NCBI GenBank assembly: GCA_026388695.1
Contig: JAPLJH010000067.1
Location: 18,969-82,968, forward strand
Source of the DNA: Deltaproteobacteria bacterium
GTDB taxonomy: Bacteria; Desulfobacterota; Desulfobulbia; Desulfobulbales; Desulfurivibrionaceae
Length of the DNA stretch: 64,000 bases
Direction of reading: 5' to 3'
Positions 44,360 through 53,029 of the stretch are shown here, piece after piece (position 1 is the first letter of the stretch; every line of letters begins with the position of its first letter). The notes below the pieces were generated by a model that ran no database searches, was not told the origin of the DNA, and worked only from the letters and a program-made list of their open reading frames with translations. The translations under genes and the position numbers were made by a program.

Positions 44360-44716
44360 ATGATTCTGGTCGACACCTCGGTTTGGGTAGATCATTTACG
44401 ATCTGGAACCATCGGACTTGACGCATTATTAAATGACGGCCAGGTAGTCTGTCACCCGTTTATCATTGGCGAACTCGCTTGCGGACACCTCAAGAATAGA
44501 ACGGAAATACTCGATCTCCTCCAGGAGCTTCCCATGGCGATCCGCGCCGATGACGAGGAACTCATCAAATTCATTGACGATTACACGCTGATGGGAAAAG
44601 GGCTGGGGTATATTGATATTCATTTACTCATGTCCGCCATGCTGACCAAGATCCCTCTCTGGACAATTGACAGACGGTTGCATGAAATTTCCTTACAACT
44701 TCGCTTAACCCATTGA
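44360..44716 (+). CDS. vapC: VapC-type PIN-domain ribonuclease toxin
   Basis: 118 residues with the PIN acidic residues Asp5 (ILVDTSVWV), Glu38 (GELACG), Asp86 (YIDIHLL) and Asp104 (WTIDRRL). VapC toxins cleave tRNA or rRNA. The ATG directly follows vapB and the four-residue active site is complete. Confidence 0.9.
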   Translation: MILVDTSVWVDHLRSGTIGLDALLNDGQVVCHPFIIGELACGHLKNRTEILDLLQELPMAIRADDEELIKFIDDYTLMGKGLGYIDIHLLMSAMLTKIPLWTIDRRLHEISLQLRLTH

Positions 44717-44788
44717 TGTCGCGGGGGCAGATATCCGAACTGACCCCCAAAAATCTTAACGAGCCGACACCCATAGGAATTGACAGCC

Positions 44789-45253
44789 ATGATCGTTGAT
44801 CGTTTACATAATTACAGATGTTATCCCTTTGGCAAGGCGTGGCTTGTGGCCTTTGATTTTCTCCTGTCGTTGCCGCACGATGCGGAAGAAAAAAAGTACC
44901 ACTTGCAAGGCGATGACCTCTTCGCCATTGTTATGAGTTATGAAACTTGCGCTCCGGAAACTGCGGAGATTGAAGCACACCGGAAATATCTCGATATTCA
45001 GGCAGTTATCAGCGGAGAAAAGGGAATTGGCTGGGGTCAGGCCGATGAGCTGGAAATCGGCACGCCCTATGACGCCGCCAAGGATGCCGAATTATACAAG
45101 CACCCCAAACAGGGATTGCTACGGGTGGATTTGTTTCCTGGAGATTTCATGGCCCTGTTCCCTCACGACGCGCATATGCCATCGCTTATGACCAAACAGG
45201 TTCCGGTCTTTACCAAAAAGGTGGTTGTAAAGGTGGACATGCATCTCTTGTAA
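44789..45253 (+). CDS. YhcH/YjgK/YiaL-family protein
   Basis: 154 residues of the DUF386 cupin-like family: YETCAPETAEIEAHRKYLDIQAVISGEKGIG, ending in PHDAHMPSLMTKQ and FTKKVVVKVDMHLL. Characterised relatives take part in sialic-acid catabolism or sugar binding. Here it is a lone gene between vapBC and an unknown secreted protein, with no carbohydrate pathway nearby. The ATG at 44789 gives the typical start (MIVDRLHNY). Confidence 0.82.
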   Translation: MIVDRLHNYRCYPFGKAWLVAFDFLLSLPHDAEEKKYHLQGDDLFAIVMSYETCAPETAEIEAHRKYLDIQAVISGEKGIGWGQADELEIGTPYDAAKDAELYKHPKQGLLRVDLFPGDFMALFPHDAHMPSLMTKQVPVFTKKVVVKVDMHLL

Positions 45254-45454
45254 AGAGATATGAATCCTCGGCGTTTTGTGTGGAAACGGATAAGAGCTTC
45301 TGGGAATTCGCCGTATTCCGTATAAGACGCCCATGAGAGACATAAAATGGATTTTCAGGGATTTTCTCCCTTTTGGCATCCAAAAAGCCGAGACCTAAAT
45401 GGCGGAAAAGTGTCAAAAAAGGAAATCCGTATAATATTAATATTAGGTTTCCAA

Positions 45455-45961
45455 ATGCGCTTACTACTCTGTTTATTTTGTTTATTCTTTTGCTTCCCAA
45501 GCCACCCGGCCCAAGCTGATTCCGAAGCATTAATTGGTTCGTGGGTGGGTGGAGATACAGCATCAATGTCAATTTATGGAACACTACACATCAATAGCAA
45601 AACCATATCGTGGGGTGGCCACAACAAGTACTACTCTAAATGTCAAGTCGGTTACATAGTTGTTCCAGAAGAAGGAGATATTGTTTTCGAAGATCAAGTT
45701 GGTAGCATTTTTAGCATAAAAAATAACAAGAAATCTGCAACTAAAAGGAATTTCCATAAGGATGGAACATCAACCATTGATGATGAGGAGTGCAATTTTA
45801 CTACCTACTTGCTAAAAATAAGAGGTGGCAAATGTGCAAATGGAGTTGCTTATTTTCGCCTTACCTTCCCATTTGAAGGTAATTTTACCTATCTCGCCGT
45901 GATTGAATACGACAAGAAGGATCATCCTATCAGGTGGAGGCATTTCCACGGCGGAAAATAA
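45455..45961 (+). CDS. Secreted protein of unknown function
   Basis: 168 residues from the ATG at 45455, with a signal peptide (MRLLLCLFCLFFCFPSHPAQA, cut before DSEA) and a beta-rich body containing SMSIYGTLHINSKTISWGGHN, five cysteines in the mature part and IRWRHFHGG at the end. A strong TATAAT-like sequence lies 20 bp upstream. AT-rich relative to neighbours, suggesting horizontal transfer. Family not recognised. Confidence 0.55.
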   Translation: MRLLLCLFCLFFCFPSHPAQADSEALIGSWVGGDTASMSIYGTLHINSKTISWGGHNKYYSKCQVGYIVVPEEGDIVFEDQVGSIFSIKNNKKSATKRNFHKDGTSTIDDEECNFTTYLLKIRGGKCANGVAYFRLTFPFEGNFTYLAVIEYDKKDHPIRWRHFHGGK

Positions 45962-46093
45962 GTATTACTAGCAACCCAACCAGCCATTTAACACGGACTC
46001 GCTGAAGCTCGCCGGTTAATTCAAACCGTTCAGGATTTACTCAAATCCACATAAAACGTCAAAGAACCAAAGATATCCGAGTCTAAAAACTCC

Positions 46094-47908
46094 TTAACCC
46101 TCCCCCGCAGTTGTCTCACAAAACCCCTGAATCTCAGCAAGAAACTCCGCGCCGTAACGTTCGAGCTTGTGGGCGCCGACGCCGTGGATGCGCAAAAAAC
46201 CCTCGTTGTCAATGGGCAGATGGGCTGCCATCTCCGCCAAAGCAACATCGCTAAAAATAACAAAGGGCGGCACCCCGGCCGCATCGGCCAAGGCTTTACG
46301 CACCGTGCGCAGCCTGGCAAACAGTTCCTGATTGTACTCCAGATCACCGACCTTGCGCCGTACCGCCTTGGGCAGGGCCGCGATCTTGGCCCTGGGTTTG
46401 GCCATGCTGAGGGTTTGCTCCCCGCGCAGCAGGGGCCGGGCAGACTCGCTCAGTTTGAGCACCGAGTAGTTGGACACATCCTGTTCCAGGTATCCCTGCT
46501 GCACCAGATGACGGAGGATACTGCCCCAGTATTCCTGGCTTTTGTCCGCGCCGATGCCGTAGGTGGAAAGCCGGTCGTGCCCCAGCTGCAGGAGCCGCTC
46601 TTTTTTCGAGCCGCGCAGCACCTCGATCACATGCCCGACCCCGAAACGCTGATCCACCCGAAAGACGCAGGACAAGGCCTTGCGGGCGTCTTCCGTCACA
46701 TCGACCAGCTCCGGCGGGTTAAGGCAGATATCACAATTTCCACAGTCCTGCTCCAGGCGATCGCCGAAATAGCCGAGCAGCACCTGCCGCCTGCAACTCA
46801 AGGCCTCGGCAAAACCCACCATGGTGTTGAGCTTGTGGAGTTCGATCCGCTTCTGCTCAGCATTGTCGCTGTTTTCTATCAAGCTGCGGGCCAGGGCGAT
46901 ATCACCGTAGCCGAACAGGAGCAGGGCTTCGGCCGCCAGCCCGTCACGACCGGCGCGGCCAGTTTCTTGGTAGTAACTTTCGAGGTTCTTGGGGATGTCG
47001 TAATGCACCACATAGCGGATATTGGATTTATCGATGCCCATGCCGAAGGCCACCGTGGCCACGATGATCTGGACATCGTCCCGCAAGAAATCCTCCTGCA
47101 CCCGCTGCCGCTGCATGGCCGGCAGCCCGGCGTGATAGGAAGCCGCAGAAAACCCTGCCTCGCGCAACTGCTCCGTCACCTTCTCCACCCGTTTGCGGCT
47201 CAGGCAGTAGACGATCCCCGCCTCCTCCCGTCGCCCCTGCAAAAAATAGGCGAGCTGGGCAAAGGGTTTGTGTTTTTCCAGCACGGTGTAGCGGATATTG
47301 GGCCGGTCAAAGCCGGAGACATAACACTGGTTTGCGCGTAAGCCCAGACGCTCGAGGATATCCTTGCGGGTATGGGGCTCGGCTGTGGCGGTGAGAGCAA
47401 TTACAGGGATGTCGGGGAAGAGCTTGCGCAGCTGGCCAAGCTTGGAGTATTCGGGGCGGAAGTCGTGGCCCCACTGGGAGATACAATGCGCTTCGTCGAT
47501 GGCAAACAGGGCAATGGGAACCTCGCGGAGCCGCTCGACAAACCCCTCGCTCATCAACCGTTCCGGCGCGACATAGAGCAGGTCCAGCTCCTCGCGGTGC
47601 AGCTGGGCAAGAACCTGGCGGGCCTCCTCGCTTTTCAGGGACGAATTGTAAAAAGCCGCCCGAACTCCGCAGGCGACAAGAGCATCCACCTGATCCTTCA
47701 TCAGGGAAATCAGCGGAGAAACCACGATCCCCACGCCTGGGCGGTGCAGGGCCGGAATCTGATAGCACAACGATTTGCCGCCGCCGGTTGGCATCAGGAC
47801 AAAAGCATCCTCGCCCCGGATAAGTCCTTCGATGATCTCCTGCTGCGGGGGCCGAAAGGTGGTATAGCCGAATATCTTTTTGAGGCTTTCCAGGGGAGTG
47901 CCGTTCAT
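46094..47908 (-). CDS. recQ: ATP-dependent DNA helicase RecQ
   Basis: 604 residues. Walker A PTGGGKSLCYQ (about 40-50), DEAH box AIDEAHCISQWGHDFRPEY (138-141), the zinc-binding set CRRQVLLGYFGDRLEQDCGNCDIC near 370 and an HRDC domain (515-595) at the end. It unwinds 3'-tailed duplexes in recombination and repair. Monocistronic; the overlapping plus-strand frames are shadows. Confidence 0.95.
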   Translation of the reverse strand: MNGTPLESLKKIFGYTTFRPPQQEIIEGLIRGEDAFVLMPTGGGKSLCYQIPALHRPGVGIVVSPLISLMKDQVDALVACGVRAAFYNSSLKSEEARQVLAQLHREELDLLYVAPERLMSEGFVERLREVPIALFAIDEAHCISQWGHDFRPEYSKLGQLRKLFPDIPVIALTATAEPHTRKDILERLGLRANQCYVSGFDRPNIRYTVLEKHKPFAQLAYFLQGRREEAGIVYCLSRKRVEKVTEQLREAGFSAASYHAGLPAMQRQRVQEDFLRDDVQIIVATVAFGMGIDKSNIRYVVHYDIPKNLESYYQETGRAGRDGLAAEALLLFGYGDIALARSLIENSDNAEQKRIELHKLNTMVGFAEALSCRRQVLLGYFGDRLEQDCGNCDICLNPPELVDVTEDARKALSCVFRVDQRFGVGHVIEVLRGSKKERLLQLGHDRLSTYGIGADKSQEYWGSILRHLVQQGYLEQDVSNYSVLKLSESARPLLRGEQTLSMAKPRAKIAALPKAVRRKVGDLEYNQELFARLRTVRKALADAAGVPPFVIFSDVALAEMAAHLPIDNEGFLRIHGVGAHKLERYGAEFLAEIQGFCETTAGEG

Positions 47909-48023
47909 GCGATTCGAAAATCCTCTTTCTGATTTTTAAGCGATTTTCGATTGTACTCATCACGGCGACACTCCCGCCACCATTTATCGGCCAAGCCAAA
48001 AAAAATTACCGCCCGATGAATCC

Positions 48024-48875
48024 CTACACGTAGCGCTGCATTATCTGCCGCAACCCATCCCGTGAGACCTCCTGCCGAGCGAGCGGTCCGTTTTTGAGTA
48101 CAGCAAATTGGTCCTCAAAAATCGGCCCTTCTTTTTTATAAATAACCCCCAGCGGGATGCGCTCCCCGAACTCCAGTGCGGTGCGCAGGGCCTGGGCATG
48201 ATCGGCCGGATCATGGGCCTCGCTAAGCTCATAACAATGTTCCTTGTACCACTTGTAGGTGTTGACCTTGTTGAACGACACACAGGGTTGCAGGATATCC
48301 ACAAGGGCCGTGCCCCGATGCTTGATGGCCTGGGCGATGAGTCCGGCCAGATGCTCCGGCATGCCTGCATAGCCACGGGCCACAAAGGAGGCGCCCATGG
48401 TCACCGCCACGGCCACTGGGTTGAAGGGCGCGGCAAAAGCGCCGTGGGGCTGGGCCTTGGTCACAAAGCCCTGCTCCGAGGTGGGGCTGGCCTGCCCCTT
48501 GGTAAGACCATATACCCGGTTGTCGTGCGCCAGGATGGTGAGATCGAGATTGCGACGCAGGGCGGCGAGGAAATGGTTGCCGCCCTCCCCGTACATGCAG
48601 CCGTCGCCGCTTTCGGCGATCACGGTGAGTTCCGGATTGGCGAGCTTTGCCCCGATGGCCACGGGAAGGCTGCGGCCATGCAGGCCGTTAAAGACATTGG
48701 CCTTCAGATAATGCGGGGTCTTGGCTGCCTGGCCGATACCGGAAACCAGTAGCACCTGATGGGGCGCAAGTCCGCAGGCGACCAGGGCATGCTTCAGGGC
48801 GTTGAGAATCCCGAAGTTGCCGCAGCCAGGGCACCAGGCGGTTTCGTATTCGCCGTACTCCTCGATGGATGTCAT
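48024..48875 (-). CDS. korB: 2-oxoacid:ferredoxin oxidoreductase beta subunit
   Basis: 283 residues with the thiamine diphosphate-binding fold: WCPGCGNFGILNALKHAL near residue 15, GDGCMYGEGGNHFLAALRRN near 92 and LTKGQASPTSEQG. It pairs with the gamma/alpha fusion subunit upstream (4-nt overlap) to oxidise 2-oxoglutarate or a related 2-oxoacid and reduce ferredoxin. The exact substrate cannot be read from sequence. No separate ferredoxin subunit is encoded here, so an external ferredoxin is expected. Confidence 0.9.
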   Translation of the reverse strand: MTSIEEYGEYETAWCPGCGNFGILNALKHALVACGLAPHQVLLVSGIGQAAKTPHYLKANVFNGLHGRSLPVAIGAKLANPELTVIAESGDGCMYGEGGNHFLAALRRNLDLTILAHDNRVYGLTKGQASPTSEQGFVTKAQPHGAFAAPFNPVAVAVTMGASFVARGYAGMPEHLAGLIAQAIKHRGTALVDILQPCVSFNKVNTYKWYKEHCYELSEAHDPADHAQALRTALEFGERIPLGVIYKKEGPIFEDQFAVLKNGPLARQEVSRDGLRQIMQRYV

Positions 48876-50566
48876 GCTTTTCCCTCCATAACTGCAAGGC
48901 GGTCCAGAATATAACGGGCGGTAAAGGGCAGGCCGTCGTAACGCGCTATCCGGGTCGGGATGGCAAAACCGGCCTCCCGCTGAATGAGCCGGGCAAACTG
49001 GCCGGTGGCGTTGCCCTCCACGCAGACGACCTCCTTGGCCGTCTGGAGAATATCGAGAAACTGGTCCGGAACCAACGGCCAGACCTGGGAGAAATGAAGC
49101 GTTGCGACACTCCGCCCCTGCCCGCGCAGAACCGCGGCGGCCTCCAGCACGGGGCCTTGGCTGGAGCCCCAGCAGACGAGGAGGAGGTCTGCGCCTTTCT
49201 CCCCGTCAAGCTCGGGGGCAACGGTCTCCTGCCTGAGAATCTCGAATTTGCGAAGCCGTTTTTCCACCATGGCGATGCGCATCCCGTGGTCTTCGCTGAT
49301 ATGGCCGGCCTCGTCATGCTCGTCGCTGTCCGCCACCACCAGATACGTCGACATTCCTGGCAACAGGCGGGGCGAGAGACCGTTTTCGGTGAGACGGTAG
49401 CGTTGGTAGGGAGGCGTAGTATCCGACTCCACTTCTGCCGTGACCGGGGCGATGGCTGCCGGGTCAAAAGGCGCCACCGGCCGGGAGGAATCGGCCAGGA
49501 ACTGATCGGTCAGGAGAAAGATCGGCGATTGGGCTTGCTCGGCCAGGGCCAAGGCCTTCTGGGTCAGATGGTAGCAGGCCTCGATGCAGCCAGGGGCAAA
49601 AATCGTGCGGGGAAATTCTCCATGCCCGGCATGGAGGACGAATTCCAGATCCGCCTGCTCGGTGCGGGTGGGCATGCCCGTTGCAGGCCCTGGGCGCTGG
49701 GCCACCGCGATCAGCACCGGCGTTTCGGTCATGGCGGCCAGACTCACGCCCTCGGCCATCAGGGCAAAGCCGCCGCCCGAGGTGGCCACCATGCTGGGCG
49801 CTCCGGCAAAAGCAGCGCCGATGGCCATGTTGATAGCGGCAATCTCGTCTTCTGCCTGCTCGATTACGCAGCCCATGGCCTCGGCATGGCTGATCAGCTC
49901 AAGAACAATGGAGGTGGCCGGGGTCATGGGATAGAAGGCGCAGAACTTGAGGCCGCCGGCCAGAGCACCCAGAGCGATGGCCTCATTGCCGTTCAGCAAA
50001 AGGCGATCCGCTTTCGGTACACCGCCAGTCAGGGTCAAACCATGCTCCGGCACATGGGCCGCAGCCCACACCCGGCTTTTCTCCATGATCTCCCGATTCT
50101 CGACCAGAGCCTCGGGATGTTTCTTGCCGAGCATGGCCTCCACCGCCTGATAGAGCGGCTCCGAGGGAAGCCCCAGAATCTGACCGAGCAAGGCCAGGGC
50201 CGCCGTGTTCCACAGCCGCTCCGGGCCAAGCTCGGCAAAGGGCACCGCAATGGTACCCGGCAGATCGGGGGCAAAGGCGGAATCGGCAATGAGCAGCGCC
50301 TGGCTGGTCAATTGGCCCCGATGCAGCGCCACGGTTTCGGCATTGAGCGCCACCAGAATATCAATGCTCTCGCGGGGCGCGAAAAATGGCCCCGCGCCCA
50401 GGCGGATGGCAAAGGTGTTATGCCCTCCGCGGATTCTGGAATGATAGCTCTGGCTGACAAAAACCTCATAACCGGCCCGGACCAAGGCCTTGCCCAGCAA
50501 CTGGCCGATGGTCACCAGGCCCTGGCCGGCTTCGCCGCCTATCAACAGATGGATGTCCAGTGGCAT
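48872..50566 (-). CDS. korA: 2-oxoacid:ferredoxin oxidoreductase gamma-alpha fused subunit
   Basis: 564 residues. Residues 1-180 are the gamma domain (GGEAGQGLVTIGQLLGKAL, SYHSRIRGGHNTFAIR), residues 190-560 the alpha domain (FYPMTPATSIVLELISHAEAMG, VATSGGGFALMAEGVSLAAMTETPV and a C-terminal CWGSSQGPVLEAAAVL). This gamma-alpha fusion is typical of two-subunit KorAB enzymes. A long shadow frame on the plus strand covers this whole region and should be ignored. Confidence 0.9.
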   Translation of the reverse strand: MPLDIHLLIGGEAGQGLVTIGQLLGKALVRAGYEVFVSQSYHSRIRGGHNTFAIRLGAGPFFAPRESIDILVALNAETVALHRGQLTSQALLIADSAFAPDLPGTIAVPFAELGPERLWNTAALALLGQILGLPSEPLYQAVEAMLGKKHPEALVENREIMEKSRVWAAAHVPEHGLTLTGGVPKADRLLLNGNEAIALGALAGGLKFCAFYPMTPATSIVLELISHAEAMGCVIEQAEDEIAAINMAIGAAFAGAPSMVATSGGGFALMAEGVSLAAMTETPVLIAVAQRPGPATGMPTRTEQADLEFVLHAGHGEFPRTIFAPGCIEACYHLTQKALALAEQAQSPIFLLTDQFLADSSRPVAPFDPAAIAPVTAEVESDTTPPYQRYRLTENGLSPRLLPGMSTYLVVADSDEHDEAGHISEDHGMRIAMVEKRLRKFEILRQETVAPELDGEKGADLLLVCWGSSQGPVLEAAAVLRGQGRSVATLHFSQVWPLVPDQFLDILQTAKEVVCVEGNATGQFARLIQREAGFAIPTRIARYDGLPFTARYILDRLAVMEGKA

Positions 50567-50584
50567 GCTTCGCCCTCCCCTGCG

Positions 50585-50881
50585 CTATTTTCTGACTGCT
50601 TTATAGCGAGCGTACAGATCGTGGATGCGGTGGCGCAGATCGCTGATCTTTTTGGAATCTTCCTTGGAGAGCCAGCGGGGTTCGCTGATCGCAAAGATGA
50701 TCTTGGCCAGCTCATCGAGCACGCTCTCGATGGCAAGACACCACTCTTTGGTGCAGATATGGGTCATCTCCTTGGCCTCGTCAATGTCCTGGGCCACGAG
50801 ATCAAGGGATTTTTCAAGATGCGCCAAAAACTCCCGATGCGCACGCAGCATGGTTTCTTCCATTTCAACCTGACGTTTCAT
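50585..50881 (-). CDS. Small helical conserved protein
   Basis: 98 residues behind AGGAGGAGC. Nearly all-helical (MLRAHREFLAHLEKSLDLVAQDIDEAKEMT, DSKKISDLRHRIHDLYARYKAVRK) with two cysteines (ICTKEWC). It lies 18 bp upstream of korA and downstream of the thioredoxin-reductase-like gene, suggesting a role in the same redox module. No family recognised. Confidence 0.65.
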   Translation of the reverse strand: MKRQVEMEETMLRAHREFLAHLEKSLDLVAQDIDEAKEMTHICTKEWCLAIESVLDELAKIIFAISEPRWLSKEDSKKISDLRHRIHDLYARYKAVRK

Positions 50882-50950
50882 GATGCTCCTCCTGTATTTG
50901 GATGGTTCATGATCGACGAACGGGGAAGATTCCCGTCGCCCGTTATCTGC

Positions 50951-51841
50951 CTACAGCTCCAGCAGACGGTGATTGATCTCGATGCCCACCATGGCTCCTT
51001 GGCCTGCGGCAATAATGGCCTGGGCCTTGCCCGCCTTGAGGGCGCCCAGGGCAAACAGATTCTTAATCGAGGTTTCGCAGCCAGGGTCGGTGGTAATTTG
51101 CGCCCCGCCGCCATCTCGGGCAAGGCCGAGCCCGGCCAGGCAGGAATCATTGAGAGTGTAATCGTAGCTGAGCATGACCGCCTCGCAGGGTATCTCCTGC
51201 CCGCCTGCCAATTTCACCCCGGCCAACACCGTGTCGCCAAGAAATTCCTGCGGGATGCCGACAATAAAGGCAATGCCATCCTCGGCCAACAGCTCGGCAT
51301 GGTCCTCCGGCATAAGACCAGCCGGAAGGATGAGCGCTATATCCGGGGTAAACATCTGCCGCATGGCAAAAGCGAGGCGCATGGCATCGAGGGAATCGCC
51401 GAGGATAACGAGCTTTTTGCCCGTGGTGCGGTAACCGTCGCAGTCAACGCAGGTGAAGACCGTCCGGCTGAAAAACCTGTTCATCCCCTTGATTTTCGGC
51501 GGATGCTCGACAGCCCCGGCGGAAACGATGGCATAGTGCGCTTGGTACTGGCCCTTTTCCGTGATCACGGTGAAACCATCTCCGGCCCGCACCGAGACAA
51601 CGTGCTCTTGCCTGAATTCCGCGCCGAAGGATTTGATCTGCCTGATCCCGGTATCGACAAGCTCTTTGCCGGAGGTGCGTTCAAGACCGAGATAGTTTTC
51701 GATATGCAGGGCATGGCGGGTCCGACCGCCACCGTGATCGAGGAGAAGAACCTTGCGGTTATAACGGGCAAGATGGATGGCGGCCTGCAAACCGCCAGGC
51801 CCTGCCCCGATGATGATGCAGTCGTAACGGTTTTCTTTCAT
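50951..51841 (-). CDS. Thioredoxin-reductase-like flavoprotein
   Basis: 296 residues. FAD site IIGAGPGGLQAAI (10-22), redox pair Cys131-Val-Asp-Cys134, second nucleotide-site KLVILGDSLDAMRLAFAM and the terminal FAD motif NLFALGALKAGKAQAIIAAGQG (the usual GD is GA). Relative to canonical TrxB the NAD(P) binding loop lacks the GGGDSA pattern. The gene follows the selenoprotein by 106 bp, making it a candidate reductase for that protein. An electron donor other than NADPH is possible. Confidence 0.8.
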   Translation of the reverse strand: MKENRYDCIIIGAGPGGLQAAIHLARYNRKVLLLDHGGGRTRHALHIENYLGLERTSGKELVDTGIRQIKSFGAEFRQEHVVSVRAGDGFTVITEKGQYQAHYAIVSAGAVEHPPKIKGMNRFFSRTVFTCVDCDGYRTTGKKLVILGDSLDAMRLAFAMRQMFTPDIALILPAGLMPEDHAELLAEDGIAFIVGIPQEFLGDTVLAGVKLAGGQEIPCEAVMLSYDYTLNDSCLAGLGLARDGGGAQITTDPGCETSIKNLFALGALKAGKAQAIIAAGQGAMVGIEINHRLLEL

Positions 51842-51947
51842 AGACCTTCCTGGTCCTCCCCCCCGGCGGCAGGAAATCGCTTACAAGACAGGACAGCGGA
51901 AAAGCCCGAAGCCGAGGAGCGGCCCAGACTTTTCCGCTAACACGGGC

Positions 51948-52517
51948 TCACAGGAGCCGATAGGGATAGGCGCGCTTGGTCCATTCGCTGTCGGGAAACG
52001 CAGCGGTCAGCTTTTCGTAGGCTTCCTTCAACGGTTTGGGATCATGCGAGCGCTTGTAACGGCAGACGCCGCACAAAAAAATGGCCTCCGGGGCGCTGCC
52101 GCTTTGCGCATACCCGTCAACCAGTTGTTCAAGGCGAACCAGGGCCTCGTCAAAACGATCATTTTCATAATGATATTTACCCAGCCCCAGCAGGAGCGAG
52201 GGAATCAACTCCTCTGGCCCAAAAAAACCAACGGTCCGGTGATGCTCCTGAGCTTCTGGGCTCAAGGTGATCAGGGTGGGCGTCCACTTGACGTTGTACT
52301 TCTCCGAATAGGGCTTACTGTCGGACAAAAGCCGCAGCGGGATAAAATTTTCCTCGATGAACCGGACAACCTTGCCTTCGGGATACGTAACTGTATCCAT
52401 CTGTTGGCAGCCAATTCAGTTGGGATTGAAAAAATCGAGCAAGACCGGTTTGCCCGCCTTCTGCCCCAGACACAGGGCATCGTCCATTTCCGTTCGCCAT
52501 TGGATTTTTGCTGTCAT
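51948..52517 (-). CDS. Selenocysteine-containing thioredoxin-like protein (UGA-recoded)
   Basis: Reading from the ATG at 52517 (AGGGGGAA RBS) the frame encodes 33 residues (MTAKIQWRTEMDDALCLGQK..., LLDFFNPN), then an in-frame TGA at 52416-52418, then IGCQQMDTVTYPEGKVV and 150 more residues. If the TGA is read as selenocysteine the redox motif is U34-Ile-Gly-Cys37, exactly where related thioredoxin-like proteins have C-x-x-C (NPxCxGCxQMD). The part after the TGA has the conserved WTPTLITLSPEAQE with cis-Pro, and a C-terminal TPR-like helical region (ALVRLEQLVDGYAQSG, AIFLCGVCRYKR). The total is 189 residues. A plain gene caller would start at Met 52400 and miss the active site. A SECIS-like hairpin lies just after the UGA. 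Confidence 0.82.
52381..52398 (-). promoter_or_regulatory. bSECIS-like hairpin after the in-frame UGA
   Basis: The mRNA sequence GGAUAC-AGUUAC-GUAUCC forms a perfect 6-bp stem with a six-nt loop. The loop begins 24 nt after the UGA and has G as its second base, as reported for bacterial SECIS elements (a G among the first two loop bases; loop about 16-37 nt from the UGA). Confidence 0.75.
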
Positions 52518-52586
52518 GATTTCCCCCTTTTGAGATTTGCCACTGAAATCAGCCTATTACGCAATCTACGCTCAAAAAACTGGGTG

Positions 52587-52889
52587 TCAGCCGCCGACCT
52601 CATAGTCGAAAAACTCGCGGGCAGTCTCCTCGTACTTGTTCCCAAGATCCGCTATCTTCCCTTTGATTTCCTTCCGCGCCGGGCTCCACTCCGTCGGGCA
52701 TGCAGTACGCAACTGGTCCAGCCGGTCATCAAGCTCGGTCATAACGATATTCAGACCATTGATCTTTTCATACATCCGCTGCTTGTCGCCTGTCGGCAAT
52801 TTATCCATCTGGCGCATGACATTATACAGTTTCGCTTTCCACGCCGTGAGTTCCGTATCCACATTCCTGCAATAATCTTTAACGTTCAT
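52587..52889 (-). CDS. Small helical conserved protein
   Basis: 100 residues, predicted helical coiled coil: DTELTAWKAKLYNVMRQMDKL, INGLNIVMTELDDRLDQLRTA and KIADLGNKYEETAREFF. It has a strong RBS and lies 69 bp upstream of the selenoprotein, in the same direction. No family recognised; could be a partner or assembly protein of the redox cluster. Confidence 0.65.
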   Translation of the reverse strand: MNVKDYCRNVDTELTAWKAKLYNVMRQMDKLPTGDKQRMYEKINGLNIVMTELDDRLDQLRTACPTEWSPARKEIKGKIADLGNKYEETAREFFDYEVGG

Positions 52890-53029
52890 GGCTCCACCCC
52901 TCTGTTGGAAGTTATCAGACTGTGACTGGCCCGTATCATTAAACGTGCAGTGTGTTTTCTGGACTCACCTCCTTTTTTGTCCTCTAAAAGAGGAGCGATC
53001 CGTTTTATCTATATTCAGACAGTGACCTA

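Noticed and set aside
48869..51940. A 3-kb open frame on the plus strand, antisense to korB, korA, a small gene and the flavoprotein
   Set aside because: It covers four well supported minus-strand genes, shows no family motifs, and arises from codon bias in GC-rich genes.
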